Positions 1 to 8,750 of a DNA stretch of 39,418 nt are shown in pieces. A program made the translations under genes and the position numbers. Within the stretch, counting starts at the first letter, position 1. Each line of letters begins with the position of its first letter. The notes beneath the pieces were generated by a model, which worked only from the letters and a program-made list of their open reading frames with translations, made no database searches and was not told the DNA's origin. Source of the stretch: Liquorilactobacillus sucicola DSM 21376 = JCM 15457 (GTDB lineage Bacteria; Bacillota; Bacilli; Lactobacillales; Lactobacillaceae); assembly GCF_000612445.1 (NCBI RefSeq), contig NZ_BALC01000010.1, positions 1 to 39,418 on the forward strand. Reading direction: 5' to 3'.

Positions 1-306
1 CACGCAGCGACACAGCCGACGCAGCCGACACAGCCAACACAGCCTACGCAACCAACGCAGCCGACACAGCCAACGCAGCCAACGCAGCCGACGCAGCCGG
101 CACAACCTGTGCAGCAAAGCTATAAGACAGCTAAGATAAACAATGGAACGACAGATGAGAAGAAAGAGTCCAAGAAGGCAGATTCATTACCTCAAACAGG
201 TGATGAGAGTGATCAATCACTGTCAATATGGGGCACAATTCTGGTAGCGTTGAGTGGATTATTAGGAATTGCGTACAAAAACAAGAAAAAGGGTGATCGT
301 AACTAG
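1..306 (+). CDS. C-terminal end of an LPXTG-anchored surface protein (5' partial)
   Basis: Frame 1 is open from the first base of the window to the TAG at 304-306, so the gene starts upstream. The visible part begins with a run of Thr-Gln-Pro triplets, then a charged Lys/Glu-rich stretch, then the sortase motif LPQTG (about 186-200), a hydrophobic segment and a positive tail ending KKKGDRN. This is the standard cell-wall sorting signal: sortase A cuts between T and G and joins the protein to peptidoglycan. The Pro-rich repeat probably acts as a wall-spanning stalk. Nothing visible shows the function of the exposed domain. A strong terminator follows, and the next gene encodes a glycosyltransferase that could modify this protein, though that link rests only on proximity. 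Confidence 0.9.
   Translation, partial: HAATQPTQPTQPTQPTQPTQPTQPTQPTQPTQPAQPVQQSYKTAKINNGTTDEKKESKKADSLPQTGDESDQSLSIWGTILVALSGLLGIAYKNKKKGDRN
4..105 (+). repeat. In-frame TQP-coding tandem repeat
   Basis: About eleven imperfect 9-base units of the type ACGCAGCCG / ACACAGCCA encode consecutive Thr-Gln-Pro triplets. Units differ mainly at third codon positions, so the amino acids are held while the DNA varies. The array starts before the window. Such arrays often change copy number and stalk length. Confidence 0.85.
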
Positions 307-347
307 AGCTGTTAAATTTAGTTATGAGTAATATTTATATTTAAGTA

Positions 348-380
348 AGACTGGGATAAAGCAGTTTATCCCAGTTTTGT
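348..380 (+). terminator. Rho-independent terminator after the LPXTG gene
   Basis: A perfect 10-bp stem, CTGGGATAAA (351-360) with TTTATCCCAG (365-374), has a 4-base loop and is followed by a T-rich run. It separates the surface protein from the downstream glycosyltransferase. Confidence 0.9.
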
Positions 381-400
381 TGTAGAAAGGGTGCTTTTAG

Positions 401-1912
401 ATGCATTACTTTATAACTTCTCAATTTGATCTTCTGACTTCTGCTATTGAAATTGCAGAAGTCCAACGTTTGAAAATTTTTGACGAAATAAAGGAACCAG
501 CAAAAATTGTGACGCGTAATTTTATTTTAGATGGCGAATCTATTTTGAAAAAATTGGGAATTTCAGGCAGAGTTATAAATCTTTTTCAGTATTTTCAAAA
601 AGTTACTAGTAAAGATAATGGTGAATATGGGACAAATCAACTGATTAAGGAACTATTAGATGACCAGAATTTTAAAGTGAAAGGATTGTCAGGTTATAGA
701 AAGGGTAAACTACGTATTAGCATTTTCATTAACCAGAATAAAGTCTATTATGTAAATTATTTAGATCAATTTGGTTTCACGGACAGAAGGGATTTTTATG
801 ATCGTAATCGATTATCTTACTCGGAATTCTTTGATGATGGTGGAAAATTAATTACTCGTTCGTATTATGATATTTATGGAAAAATAATTTTGACTTATCA
901 TTTTCGAGGAGGCCCGAGTAATCAGCCTGTTTTGACGTTAATTCAACTTAAACATCAAAATAAGTTATGGCAATTTGACAATGAGAACGAGCTGATGGCA
1001 TATTTTTTAGATTGTCTTGCTGCAGAAGACGCACATGCTGTATTTTACAGCGATCGTGAAGACATTTGTGTTCCTGCCTTTAAATTAATGCAAAAATCTG
1101 CGAAAAGATATGTTATTTTACATTCGGCTTTTACAGAAGATGCCAAAGTTACTGGCAACTTATACCCGTATGTTAAACAAGTTTTTGATTTAGGTGATAA
1201 ATTAAATGGTATCATCAGTTCTACTGTTCATGAAAGCAAAGATATTAAAGAAAGATTACCAGAAATAAAAAGCTATGCTATTCCGGTTAGCTATTTGGAA
1301 GACGAGCTTTTTCATGAATGCCCTAACTTTGAGGAAAGAATTCCTTTCCAATTAATTGCAGTTGCACGATTGACACACGTAAAACAATTGGACCATTTAA
1401 TTAATACTGTCATTCTTTTACATCAAAAAGTACCTGATGTTGACCTCAAAATCTATGGCTACAAGGATAATTGGAATAATTATGAAGAAGCTAGCAAACT
1501 GCAAAAAATAGTTGAACGTGGTAATGCTCAATCTTATATTCATTTTTGTGGGTATCGGCATGATTTGAGCAGTGTTTATCAAAAAGCGGATCTTGAAGTT
1601 TTAACGAGTGCATATGAGGGATTTGCGATGGCTGTTATGGAGGCATTGGGGCATAGATGCCCAGTTGTTAGTTATAATATTAATTATGGGCCGGGAGAAA
1701 TGATTTCTGATGATGTCAACGGACGACTGCTGCCTGAAAATGATACGTTTACACTTTATAGAACATTGCTATTCTTGCTGCAAAATCGTAAAGTTTTAAA
1801 ATCCTATAGTAAACAAGCGTTAACCAAGATGGATAGGTATTCCTATTCCAATCTCAAAGTAATATGGAACTCATTTATTGAAAGTGAGGGTATAAGATAT
1901 GGTCGACCTTAA
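401..1912 (+). CDS. GT4-family glycosyltransferase (TagE/GtfA-like)
   Basis: This 503-residue protein starts at the ATG at 401, with a GAAAGGG ribosome site about 10 bases upstream. The first half (a long substrate-binding region beginning MHYFITSQFD) resembles poly(glycerol-phosphate) alpha-glucosyltransferases and accessory-Sec GtfA-type enzymes. The second half has the GT-B donor domain: a VARLTHVKQLD stretch around residue 320 and the family 4 signature SAYEGFAMAVMEALG around 400-415, whose Glu contacts the nucleotide sugar. No membrane segment is visible, so the enzyme is probably cytoplasmic or peripheral. The family adds glucose or GlcNAc to wall teichoic acid or to Ser/Thr-rich surface proteins. 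The adjacent Thr-rich LPXTG protein makes the second role attractive. Family assignment is firm; the acceptor is a guess. Confidence 0.8.
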   Translation: MHYFITSQFDLLTSAIEIAEVQRLKIFDEIKEPAKIVTRNFILDGESILKKLGISGRVINLFQYFQKVTSKDNGEYGTNQLIKELLDDQNFKVKGLSGYRKGKLRISIFINQNKVYYVNYLDQFGFTDRRDFYDRNRLSYSEFFDDGGKLITRSYYDIYGKIILTYHFRGGPSNQPVLTLIQLKHQNKLWQFDNENELMAYFLDCLAAEDAHAVFYSDREDICVPAFKLMQKSAKRYVILHSAFTEDAKVTGNLYPYVKQVFDLGDKLNGIISSTVHESKDIKERLPEIKSYAIPVSYLEDELFHECPNFEERIPFQLIAVARLTHVKQLDHLINTVILLHQKVPDVDLKIYGYKDNWNNYEEASKLQKIVERGNAQSYIHFCGYRHDLSSVYQKADLEVLTSAYEGFAMAVMEALGHRCPVVSYNINYGPGEMISDDVNGRLLPENDTFTLYRTLLFLLQNRKVLKSYSKQALTKMDRYSYSNLKVIWNSFIESEGIRYGRP

Positions 1913-2010
1913 GATATGATAGTTCATGTGTAATCTTATGGTTAGTAATATTGACCGTTTGCAATACGTTAATTTGTCTATTGCAACTTAAACTCGACGT
2001 GAGTATGACA

Positions 2011-2165
2011 TAAGTCGATAAATTTAAGTACTTCGCGAATTAGGAACATAACGAGTACTTTGTTATGGTTAATTCGAGTTAGACAGAGAATTTTGGCTTA
2101 TGGAACATGGTTATACAAAATAAATAGAGGAGCTGGATCAAATGTTATTCTTGGCCCAGCTCCTT
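2011..2165 (+). repeat. Dispersed intergenic repeat, copy A (gap 1913-2338)
   Basis: This gap holds no gene. It contains one copy of a repeat found twice more in the window: copy B at about 6425-6520, and copy C at 36880-37050 on the other strand. The best conserved core is GAGAATTTTGRCTTATG (2086-2102 here), flanked by TAATTCGAG and TTATAC-like blocks. As in copy C, it ends in a GGAGCTGG...CCAGCTCC hairpin. No transposase or ORF is associated. It may be a MITE-like or terminator-bearing repeat. Confidence 0.65.
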
Positions 2166-2166
2166 A
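2129..2166 (+). terminator. Hairpin terminator at the end of repeat copy A
   Basis: GGAGCTGG (2129-2136) pairs perfectly with CCAGCTCC (2156-2163) around a 19-base loop. Only a short T-rich tail (TTATCTT) follows, so termination may be moderate. It would close transcription of the glycosyltransferase. Confidence 0.6.
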
Positions 2167-2338
2167 TCTTAATCACTCTATTTTTATTACAATTGCTGCT
2201 ACCCCCTTTACAAGTCGGCAACAAAGTTGTAGCATCTAAACTGTAATAATTACTATTTAATCGAAAACGAATAGTAACCAGCATCTAAATCTAGCTGCAT
2301 TACAGATTAAATGTGGCTTATGCAGGAGGTAGTCAGCA

Positions 2339-3389
2339 ATGGCAAAGAAAAGAATCTCACGGGGTAAGTTCGATAAATTGCAACAGCTTTCTAATGATAA
2401 GGGAATCATTGCAGCACTAGCAATTGATCAACGTGGTTCGATGAAGCGAATGATGAAGGCAGCGGCAGAAAAAGCCGGCAAGGAGTACAACATTGAGATG
2501 GTGTACGAATTCAAGGAGCTTGTTTCACAAGTCTTAACGAATCATGTTTCAGGTATCTTACTAGATGAAGAACTTGGATTTAAGGGGATCAAGTCAAAAG
2601 CAAAACAGAGTGGTTTGATTTTATCTTATGAGAAGACTGGCTATGATGTTAACACGGTTGGACGGTTTCCTGAATTATTGCCAAATGAGCTTACAGCGTT
2701 TATTGGACAAAGGCGCTGATGCCGCTAAGGTTTTGGTTTATTACAATCCTAACGATAAACCGGAAATTAATGACGTAAAGCACGCCTTCTTAGAACGTTT
2801 GGGTAATGAAGGGCTCGCAGCTGATATTCCGCTTTTTGTGGAAATCGTAACATATGATGATGCAATTCCCGATAGTAAAAGTGAGGCTTTTGCTAAGGAA
2901 AAAACTCAGTTAGTTATTGACTCAATGAAAGAATTCTCAAAAGAGAAGTACCACATTGATGTTATTAAAACAGAGGTTCCAGTTAACTTTGCTTATGTAG
3001 AAGGATACACTCCCAAGGGTGTGGCTCCGCTGTATACAAAGGAAGAAGCTGCTGAACATTTTGCAGCAGCCAATGATGCAGTTGATCGGCCGTTCATTTA
3101 CCTATCGGCAGGTGTCAGTGCTGAAACATTCCGTAACGAATTGACTTTCGCGGGAAAAGCACATACAAAGTATAATGGGATTTTAGGTGGACGCGCAACT
3201 TGGCTTGATGGTGTTGAGGTATATGCACAAAAGGGTCGCGACGGTCTGATTGAATGGCTTAACACGCAAGGCAAGCAAAATGTTGCAGAGTTGAATGATA
3301 TTTTGAATGAAGGTGCAACCCCGTGGTACGATTGGTATGGCGGTTTAGATAATATTGAGGTTTTTGACAAAAAAGTAATGAATGATTAG
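2339..3389 (+). pseudogene. lacD: Tagatose-1,6-bisphosphate aldolase (LacD family), frameshifted
   Basis: Two overlapping frames together give a full LacD-like aldolase of about 350 residues. These class I enzymes split tagatose or fructose 1,6-bisphosphate into DHAP and glyceraldehyde 3-phosphate. The first part (2339 to about 2686) carries the family start AALAIDQRGSMKRM. The second part (about 2688-3389) carries the Schiff-base lysine region VIKTEVPVN, the barrel motif YLSAGVSAETF and GGRATW. The break lies at 2684-2690, where AAT-G-AGC replaces what homologues suggest was Asn-Trp-Ser. Two bases seem to be missing, and translation would stop at 2717-2719. A strong AGGAGG site (2324-2329) precedes the start. 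No lacABC or galactose genes are nearby. It is either a recent pseudogene or a sequencing deletion. Confidence 0.85.
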
Positions 3390-3500
3390 TGGGCAACAAT
3401 TTCTAGATTTTTAATTGATTGACAGCTTGATAATTAACAACTCCTAAAAATAAAAAAATGAGCAACAGGGTACCGTTTCCCTGATATTGTTCAAGCAGGA

Positions 3501-3538
3501 ACAGCTTAGACAAACAGCAGATGTCTAGGCTGTTTTTT
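3501..3538 (+). terminator. Terminator after the aldolase
   Basis: ACAGCTTAGACA (3501-3512) pairs with TGTCTAGGCTGT (3522-3533) over 12 bp with one G-U pair, followed by a run of T. Confidence 0.85.
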
Positions 3539-3622
3539 AGTGGCAGTATTGAAAAAAATAATAAATGTCAAATGCAACTGACTATGCGGCAGTACTAAAA
3601 ATGATAATTTATTATTTGATAT

Positions 3623-3664
3623 ACCTTAACAATAGGTTAGGTTCACCTTTAAATGTGCTATAAT
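3623..3664 (+). promoter_or_regulatory. Promoter and possible operator of the cupin gene
   Basis: A consensus -10 TATAAT lies at 3659-3664, 22 bases before the start codon. The -35 is poor. Over it sits an imperfect inverted repeat, ACCTTAAC-AATA-GGTTAGGT (3623-3642, 6 of 8 paired), which could be an activator or repressor site. The operator part is inference. Confidence 0.45.
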
Positions 3665-3685
3665 AAGAGGCGAAAGGGGTCATGA

Positions 3686-4138
3686 ATGATGCAAAAAGAA
3701 AAAATCGAGTTAAAAGATTACGGAGCTGCTCCATTCGCTGTTGATTTGAAAGAGGCTGCCACACAAAATGACAACTACAGGACAACATTATGGACAGGTG
3801 ATCATTTTCAGGTTACTTTGATGGCTATACCACCTCATGGCGGTGACATTGGAATGGAAATTCATCATGGCAATGATCAATTTATTTACTTAGTTGAAGG
3901 AGTCGGTCATGTGCAGATGGGCAAAGATAAGAATAAACTGACAGTTGATCGCAAGGTTTATCCTGGAGAAGCAATTGTTGTTCCTGACAACACTTGGCAT
4001 AATGTTATCAATGCTGGCGATAAGGTTATGAAGTGTTACTCGATTTATTCACCAGTCAAGCATGAACACGGAGTTACAGAAACGACTAAGGAAGATGCAA
4101 TCAAGCAAGAAGGACCATTAGAAGGAACTGGCGAATAA
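3686..4138 (+). CDS. Single-domain cupin protein
   Basis: This 150-residue protein forms one cupin beta-barrel. The first cupin motif region is around residues 55-75 (EIHHGNDQFIYLVEG), with two adjacent His as likely metal ligands. The second is around 100-115 (PGEAIVVPDNTWHNV), with a further His. Members of this widespread group are usually annotated only as cupins; some bind a metal and act as small isomerases, oxidases or sensors. The start is ATG 3686 or the directly following ATG 3689; the GAAAGGGG site at 3672-3679 fits either. It has its own promoter and terminator, so it is a single-gene unit. It is intact, unlike its neighbours. Its substrate cannot be told from sequence. Confidence 0.8.
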   Translation: MMQKEKIELKDYGAAPFAVDLKEAATQNDNYRTTLWTGDHFQVTLMAIPPHGGDIGMEIHHGNDQFIYLVEGVGHVQMGKDKNKLTVDRKVYPGEAIVVPDNTWHNVINAGDKVMKCYSIYSPVKHEHGVTETTKEDAIKQEGPLEGTGE

Positions 4139-4163
4139 AAGTTTAGTTCTCTATAGAATAAAG

Positions 4164-4207
4164 AGCTCTGACAAGGATGAGGGATGTCATTCTGTCGGAG
4201 CTTTTTA
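4164..4207 (+). terminator. Terminator after the cupin gene
   Basis: AGCTCTGACA (4164-4173) pairs with TGTCGGAGCT (4193-4202), with one G-U pair, followed by TTTTT. Confidence 0.85.
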
Positions 4208-4625
4208 TTATTGTTAAAAAGTCATTATTAATTTGCAGGCAGTAAGGAAAATAACTCGGATCTTCAAAACGAACCAAAATTAATAGGGAAAGACATTATG
4301 TCAGCTGCTAATGTGTGTGTGTTCATTTCGGCAGCATCAATTTACCTGAACGAACATTTGCTTTGATATGATTATAAACATTTAAAACACTTTCAAGAAG
4401 GTTGTGATGTTTCAAATAATAGGCTGAAATTCATTAAATAAGCCAGTAACGACTTGAATATACGACACATTTTTATTAAGTTTTGAAGCATATTTTAATA
4501 AGACTTTTTTCTCCCCTCTAATTAAGTTGCTGATAGTTAAAAATGTTACTATCTCTTATTAGATCATTTTTTAAGTAGCAACAGTTTATGGGGGGATTGT
4601 TTCGTTAAAGAATACTAGATACTTT
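4208..4625. other. AT-rich intergenic region without a convincing gene
   Basis: No gene can be supported here. On the minus strand a frame of about 45 codons near 4430-4570 has no ATG/GTG/TTG start and reads vaguely like the start of a response regulator. It could be a remnant of the partner of the adjacent histidine kinase, but the similarity is too weak to annotate. Confidence 0.4.
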
Positions 4626-5108
4626 TTAAACAGGAAACAGTACCTTCAATTTAAACCAATTATCATCAAGGTTTATCGTTACCGAACCGTTATATTTGCG
4701 GGCTATATAATCAATACTTTTTAAGCCATATCCATGTACGTTTTTGTTTTTCTTAGTTGTTAGTGGAAACTTATCATTAAAGATAAGATCGTTTTCTGTG
4801 TAGTTTTCAAGCGAGAAAAGGATAAAGTCATTTTTCTTGGAAATTCGCAAGTTAATTAAACGCTTCTCAGTTTTTGAAATTGTTAACGCAGATTCGATTG
4901 CATTATCTAGTGTATTCCCTAGGAGACTGCATAGATCCATCTCTTCAAGTATGTTCAATAGGCTTCCGTCAGCAATGCAGGTAAAAGTGATATTTTTTTG
5001 AATGATAAATTTACAATTGAAGTGAAACAAGTAAGAAAATAAAAGGAACTCATAGCCCGAGTCCTGTAAAATGAAGTTACCATAACAATCATTAAAGTAG
5101 ATTCTAGA
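4626..5108 (-). pseudogene. Remnant of an AgrC/HPK10-type sensor histidine kinase (GHKL domain only)
   Basis: On the minus strand the frame is open from 5108 to the stop at 4626. It encodes only the C-terminal ATPase end of a GHKL-family kinase. The N box LLGNTLDNAIESAL binds ATP-Mg, and HGYGLKSIDYIARKYNG forms the G-box/lid. The conserved IADGSLL and GYE segments of quorum-sensing kinases precede them. The multi-membrane sensor domain and the phospho-accepting His are missing: an in-frame stop lies at 5109-5111 and nothing kinase-like is seen between there and 5392. The only possible start in the domain is TTG 5028-5030. No response regulator or peptide gene was recognised nearby. It is probably a leftover of a peptide-sensing two-component system, unlikely to be functional. 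Confidence 0.75.
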
Positions 5109-5392
5109 CTATGAGTTCGATCATCTTACCTTAAAAGATCGATAAAGCATAGTAAGTTCTTGGACCGGAAGAATACAGCTTGAACTTTTTTACTAAAAAA
5201 TCGCACTTTATTTGACGATTCGTTATATATGCTAAAATCTACATGAGAGTAAAAATCTGCTTTTATGTCAAGAAAATCGGAATAAGTAGAAGCAGGGGAA
5301 AAGGGATAACAGTTTACAATAAAATCTACGATGCTATGGTTTATTAGAAATAAGCTTTTAATGATTTGCGAATTGGATCTAAAGGGGTTGTG

Positions 5393-6381
5393 ATGAACAT
5401 GAACATATTGATTACAGGTGGTGCCGGTTTCATCGGCAGCAATTTCATCCACTATCTGTCTAAGGAGCATCCAACATATAATATTGTTAACATGGATCTG
5501 CTGACTTACGCGGGGAACCTGCATAACTTAGATGACTTGAAGGACAAAGCTAATTACAACTTTGTACATGGTAATATAACAAATCAGCCTTTGGTAGAGC
5601 AGGTTATAAGGAAATATCAAATAGAAACAATCGTCAATTTTGCGGCAGAGAGTCATGTTGACCGTTCCATTTTGCACCCGCAAATTTTTGTAGAAACAAA
5701 TGTTCAAGGAACCTTGGTTTTGCTCGAAGCTGCCAAAAAGTTTGAGTTGAGAAAGTTTATTCAGATTTCAACTGATGAAGTCTATGGTTCACTAGGAATG
5801 ACGGGGTATTTTCAAGAAACAACACCATTGGCACCGAATTCTCCATACGCTGCCAGTAAAGCCGCGTCGGATCTACTGGTTCGTTCATATTATCAGACAT
5901 ATAACTAAATATGAATATTGTTCGCTGTTCTAATAACTACGGACCATTTCAATTCCCAGAAAAATTGATTCCATTATTGATAACTAAGGGAATTGTTGGG
6001 CAAAAGCTGCCTATTTATGGTGATGGGCAAAATATACGAGATTGGCTGCATGTTTCAGATCATTGCCGGGCGATTGATTTGGTTTTGCACAAAGGCGAGG
6101 AAGGGGAGGTCTATAACGTCGGTGGGCACAATGAACGCACTAACAATGAGATTGCAGCTTTGATCATTGCAGAATTGAAACTGGACAAAAGTGTGATTGC
6201 TTATGTTAGAGATCGCTTGGGGCATGATCGCCGGTATGCGATGGATCCGACTAAGATTGAAACTAAGCTCGGGTGGAAGCCTGAGTATACTTTTGATAGT
6301 GGGATACAAGAGACGATCAGATGGTATTTGCAAAATGTAAAATGGTGGTCTCCCCTGCAAAATAAAGCAGAAATAAATTAA
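5393..6381 (+). pseudogene. rfbB: dTDP-glucose 4,6-dehydratase, frameshifted
   Basis: Together two frames encode a full-length RfbB of about 330 residues, an extended SDR that converts dTDP-glucose to dTDP-4-keto-6-deoxyglucose in the rhamnose pathway. The chosen start is ATG 5393, preceded by AAAGGGG (5381-5387). Visible motifs are the NAD-binding GGAGFIG (residues 9-15), TDEVYG with the catalytic Asp-Glu (127-132), YAASK (152-156), and RCSNNYGPFQFPEK after the break. The first frame stops at TAA 5906-5908. Adding one T at about 5905 restores Tyr-Asn-Leu-Asn-Met and joins the frames. There is no rfbA, rfbC or rfbD beside it, so it is an orphan copy. It is either a pseudogene or a base-call deletion. 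Confidence 0.88.
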
Positions 6382-6424
6382 ATGGCCCTTTTTAAATTAC
6401 GAGCTAATGTGCATGAACTGAGAA

Positions 6425-6520
6425 ATAGCGACTATTAATATGAAGTTACGAACATAGTGTGTTTTTGTGTTACCAGTAGTTCTAAAGTTGAATGGAGAAT
6501 TTTGACTTATGTAACACATT
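6425..6520 (+). repeat. Dispersed intergenic repeat, copy B (gap 6382-6799)
   Basis: Copy B shares the core GAGAATTTTGACTTATG (6495-6511) with copies A and C, and the upstream block TTACGAACAT with copy C. It lacks a clear terminal hairpin. The rest of the gap is AT-rich and contains an 8-bp inverted repeat, AATTCTAA/TTAGAATT (6606-6627), of unknown role. No gene is visible. Confidence 0.6.
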
Positions 6521-6799
6521 CATATGAAATCAATAAGCAAACTAGCTCCAGCTTTAACTTTTAATTCAAGTCCTTGTCCAACGTTAAAAATTATTGCTTT
6601 AAAAAAATTCTAAATTATGTTAGAATTCTCGACATGTGAATTTAGGGGATGCTGCTGCACTGAAAAGCTAAAAGAATTTTTATAATTTACCGTTTTGTTA
6701 ATATTCTAGTTTATTAGGTTTTGCGCTAAAAAGTGGTATGTGATAATTTAGACTGTGGGTATGTAAAACACGCGCGGGTCCCTGATAAGGAGAATGATG

Positions 6800-8133
6800 A
6801 TGAAAAAGTTGATTTTAGTGCTATTTACCATGCTGAGCTTATTTTTAATTTCAATTGACAGGGTTTACGCGGATAGTCATGCTGATATCAAAATTGATGG
6901 ACAGTTTAATGATTGGGATCACATTAATAAAGCGCAAGTTGGGTATTATAATATGGGCAGCTGGACTATGGTAGTTAGCGAAGATACCCTCTCGTTTTAT
7001 ATTGATAATGGCAATAATTCCAATATATCTATTCCTGATAAAAATTATACTTTGAAAGTTGGAAACAGGTCGTATGATTTGGAGTTTAATAACTCTGATG
7101 GACAAGTGTCGGTTACTGCGAGAGATATAAATGACAGTTGGCGATCACTAGGGAATGTGGGAACAGGTATTATAAAGAAAGATGGTTCAAAGCAGACCGG
7201 AGAATTTAGTGTTCCGTTGATGAAACTCGGAATTTCAACGGCTAATGCTGCTGAAACTACTTTAAACAATCCAAATTTGGGCCCGCAAACAGTGACCGCT
7301 ACGGCCAGTCAAATCAATTCCAGTTCTTCGGACTCCTCAAATTCAAGTTCAAGTAGTTCGGCTAATTCAAGTTCAAGCTCAAGTTCAAATTCAAGCTCAA
7401 GTTCAGCATCAGAAACTTCATCCTCAAATTCAGCAGAAGGGTCCTCTACACCCCAAGACTCGGCGTCATCATCTTCTTCCCAAGCAAGTCCGAACAATCA
7501 GACAAACGACTTGGGAATCTCAATTGATGGTAATTTTAATGACTGGTCTGACAAACCCAAGGCACCGATGAAAATCGAAGGCGATGATGATAACATCAAG
7601 TATGTTTCTCTTTTAGCTGACGATAAGAACATCTATTTTTACATTGAAATGCGCCCAGTTTTATCTGGAGGTTATGTCAATTTTCAACCATCGGGATATG
7701 AATTGACAGTAGCAACGCCAAATATTTTCTTGATCTTAACAAAAATAAAACTGTCGAATTGAATGAAGGACAAGTCAAACTGGTAACGCTGGGAATATAT
7801 AATTCTAAGACTGACAAATATGAAAAGCTTGATGACCACGTTGCAGTGACTAAGAAAAAGATCACACAAAAAATGGGCGATGGTTCAACTGTCACTGGCG
7901 AAGGGTATCTTTTCGAATGTGCAGTTCCTCTAAGTGAGCTCAAAGAAAGTTCAAATATGCCAGGGCAAACGATTGCACTGGCAAACAAAAATTTGTGGAC
8001 GGGGCAGATCAATGCTTCAGGCGGCAGTACAAAACCAATCATTTTGGCAGTTGTCGGTTTGTTGATCGCAATTTTTTCAGCCTATAAATATGGCAACTGC
8101 AAAAGTAAAAGCTGGAGGAATAATACTAAATGA
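6800..8133 (+). pseudogene. Firmicu-CTERM-type surface protein, XrtG target (frameshifted)
   Basis: The likely start is the third of three ATGs (6800), 7 bases after AAGGAG. Residues 1-26 form a signal peptide ending near VYADS. Two related domains follow, each beginning IDG-x-FNDW (near 6890 and 7525), joined by a Ser-rich linker (7310-7500). The second domain breaks at 7709-7713: GTA-GCA-ACG occurs where GTA-GGC-AAC would give Val-Gly-Asn, matching KVGN in the first domain. One G is missing and the frame would stop at 7760-7762. After the shift the protein runs to 8133 and ends in a hydrophobic helix (about 8039-8085) with a Lys/Arg-rich tail, the layout of a Firmicu-CTERM sorting signal. 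It overlaps xrtG by 4 bases. I infer it is the substrate of XrtG. It may be a pseudogene or a read error. Confidence 0.75.
7310..7500 (+). repeat. Ser-rich low-complexity linker
   Basis: A run of TCN/AGY serine codons mixed with Asn and Ala codons (SSSS, SNSS, SANS patterns) links the two repeat domains of the surface protein. It is likely a flexible, possibly glycosylated, spacer. An antisense acidic ORF seen here is a shadow of this composition. Confidence 0.8.
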
Positions 8134-8750
8134 GTGTCTATTTAATTATCGGAACGATTATCTGGGTCTATGGTCTGTCGCTGCTTAGGCGAACTAAACT
8201 TGCGGCCTTTTCGTTTATCTGGGGGAGTGTCGGGCTCTTTTTTATTTTAATCACACTTAGTAACCGCTACATGATCTGGCTATTTACACAGGCGGTCATG
8301 CGAGGAGTCGGGTGGATCGGTGAAGTTGCAAAAATGAGTACGAATTTAACAAGATATAGCATTATCAGTATTGCTAATGCGAGTTCTCCCGTCAATATGG
8401 TGATTGATTACGAGTGTTCAGGTGTAATTGAAACACTGGCATTCTTGAGTCTTGTCTTTTTCTTTCCAATGTATAGTCGTTACGAAAAACTGTTTTTTTC
8501 AGTTTTGGGAATGCTGTGGATTTATCTAGCTAACATTCTGCGCTTGTTGTTAATTATAATCATTGTGCATTTTAGTGGCGGTCAATTCTTTTTTGTAGCC
8601 CACTCACTGCTTGGACGGTTGTTTTTTTATGTTTTAGTGATCGCACTATATTACCTTGTCTTTACGTCCTCTCAATTGTCACACAGTATATATTTTGCTT
8701 TTAGGGAGCGGATGCATCATCTGTTGGGAAAAGAGGGAGAGAGGAAATGA
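8130..8750 (+). CDS. xrtG: Exosortase family protein XrtG
   Basis: This 206-residue integral membrane protein has about six to seven hydrophobic segments. Exosortases are membrane transpeptidase-like enzymes that recognise C-terminal sorting signals. The conserved triad is visible: Cys96 in DYECSG, Arg138 in ANILRLL and His158 in VAHSLLGR, in the usual order and near the usual membrane edges. The short length and the neighbours (GT2 glycosyltransferase, PTPS-like protein, large membrane glycosyltransferase, CTERM-like protein) match the Gram-positive exosortase G set rather than the PEP-CTERM systems of Gram-negatives. Its start overlaps the previous gene (ATGA) and its end overlaps the next (ATGA), so translation is tightly coupled. 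The reaction of XrtG, transfer versus simple cleavage, has not to my knowledge been shown. Confidence 0.88.
   Translation: MSVYLIIGTIIWVYGLSLLRRTKLAAFSFIWGSVGLFFILITLSNRYMIWLFTQAVMRGVGWIGEVAKMSTNLTRYSIISIANASSPVNMVIDYECSGVIETLAFLSLVFFFPMYSRYEKLFFSVLGMLWIYLANILRLLLIIIIVHFSGGQFFFVAHSLLGRLFFYVLVIALYYLVFTSSQLSHSIYFAFRERMHHLLGKEGERK

Noticed and set aside
4430-4570. Minus-strand frame that loosely recalls a response regulator start
   Set aside because: No start codon and only a vague pattern match; kept as a note in the gap entry.
5212-5238. TTGACG ... TAAAAT as an rfbB promoter
   Set aside because: The spacer is only 15 bp and it lies over 150 bases from the start, so it is too weak to list.
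5126-5524. Minus-strand ORF of 132 codons across the start of rfbB
   Set aside because: It overlaps clear RfbB coding sequence, has no domain or composition typical of a protein, and does not continue the kinase sensor domain.
7309-7497. Acidic antisense ORF opposite the Ser-rich linker
   Set aside because: It is a mirror of repetitive Ser codons (giving Glu/Leu runs), has no ribosome site and lies inside a well-supported gene.
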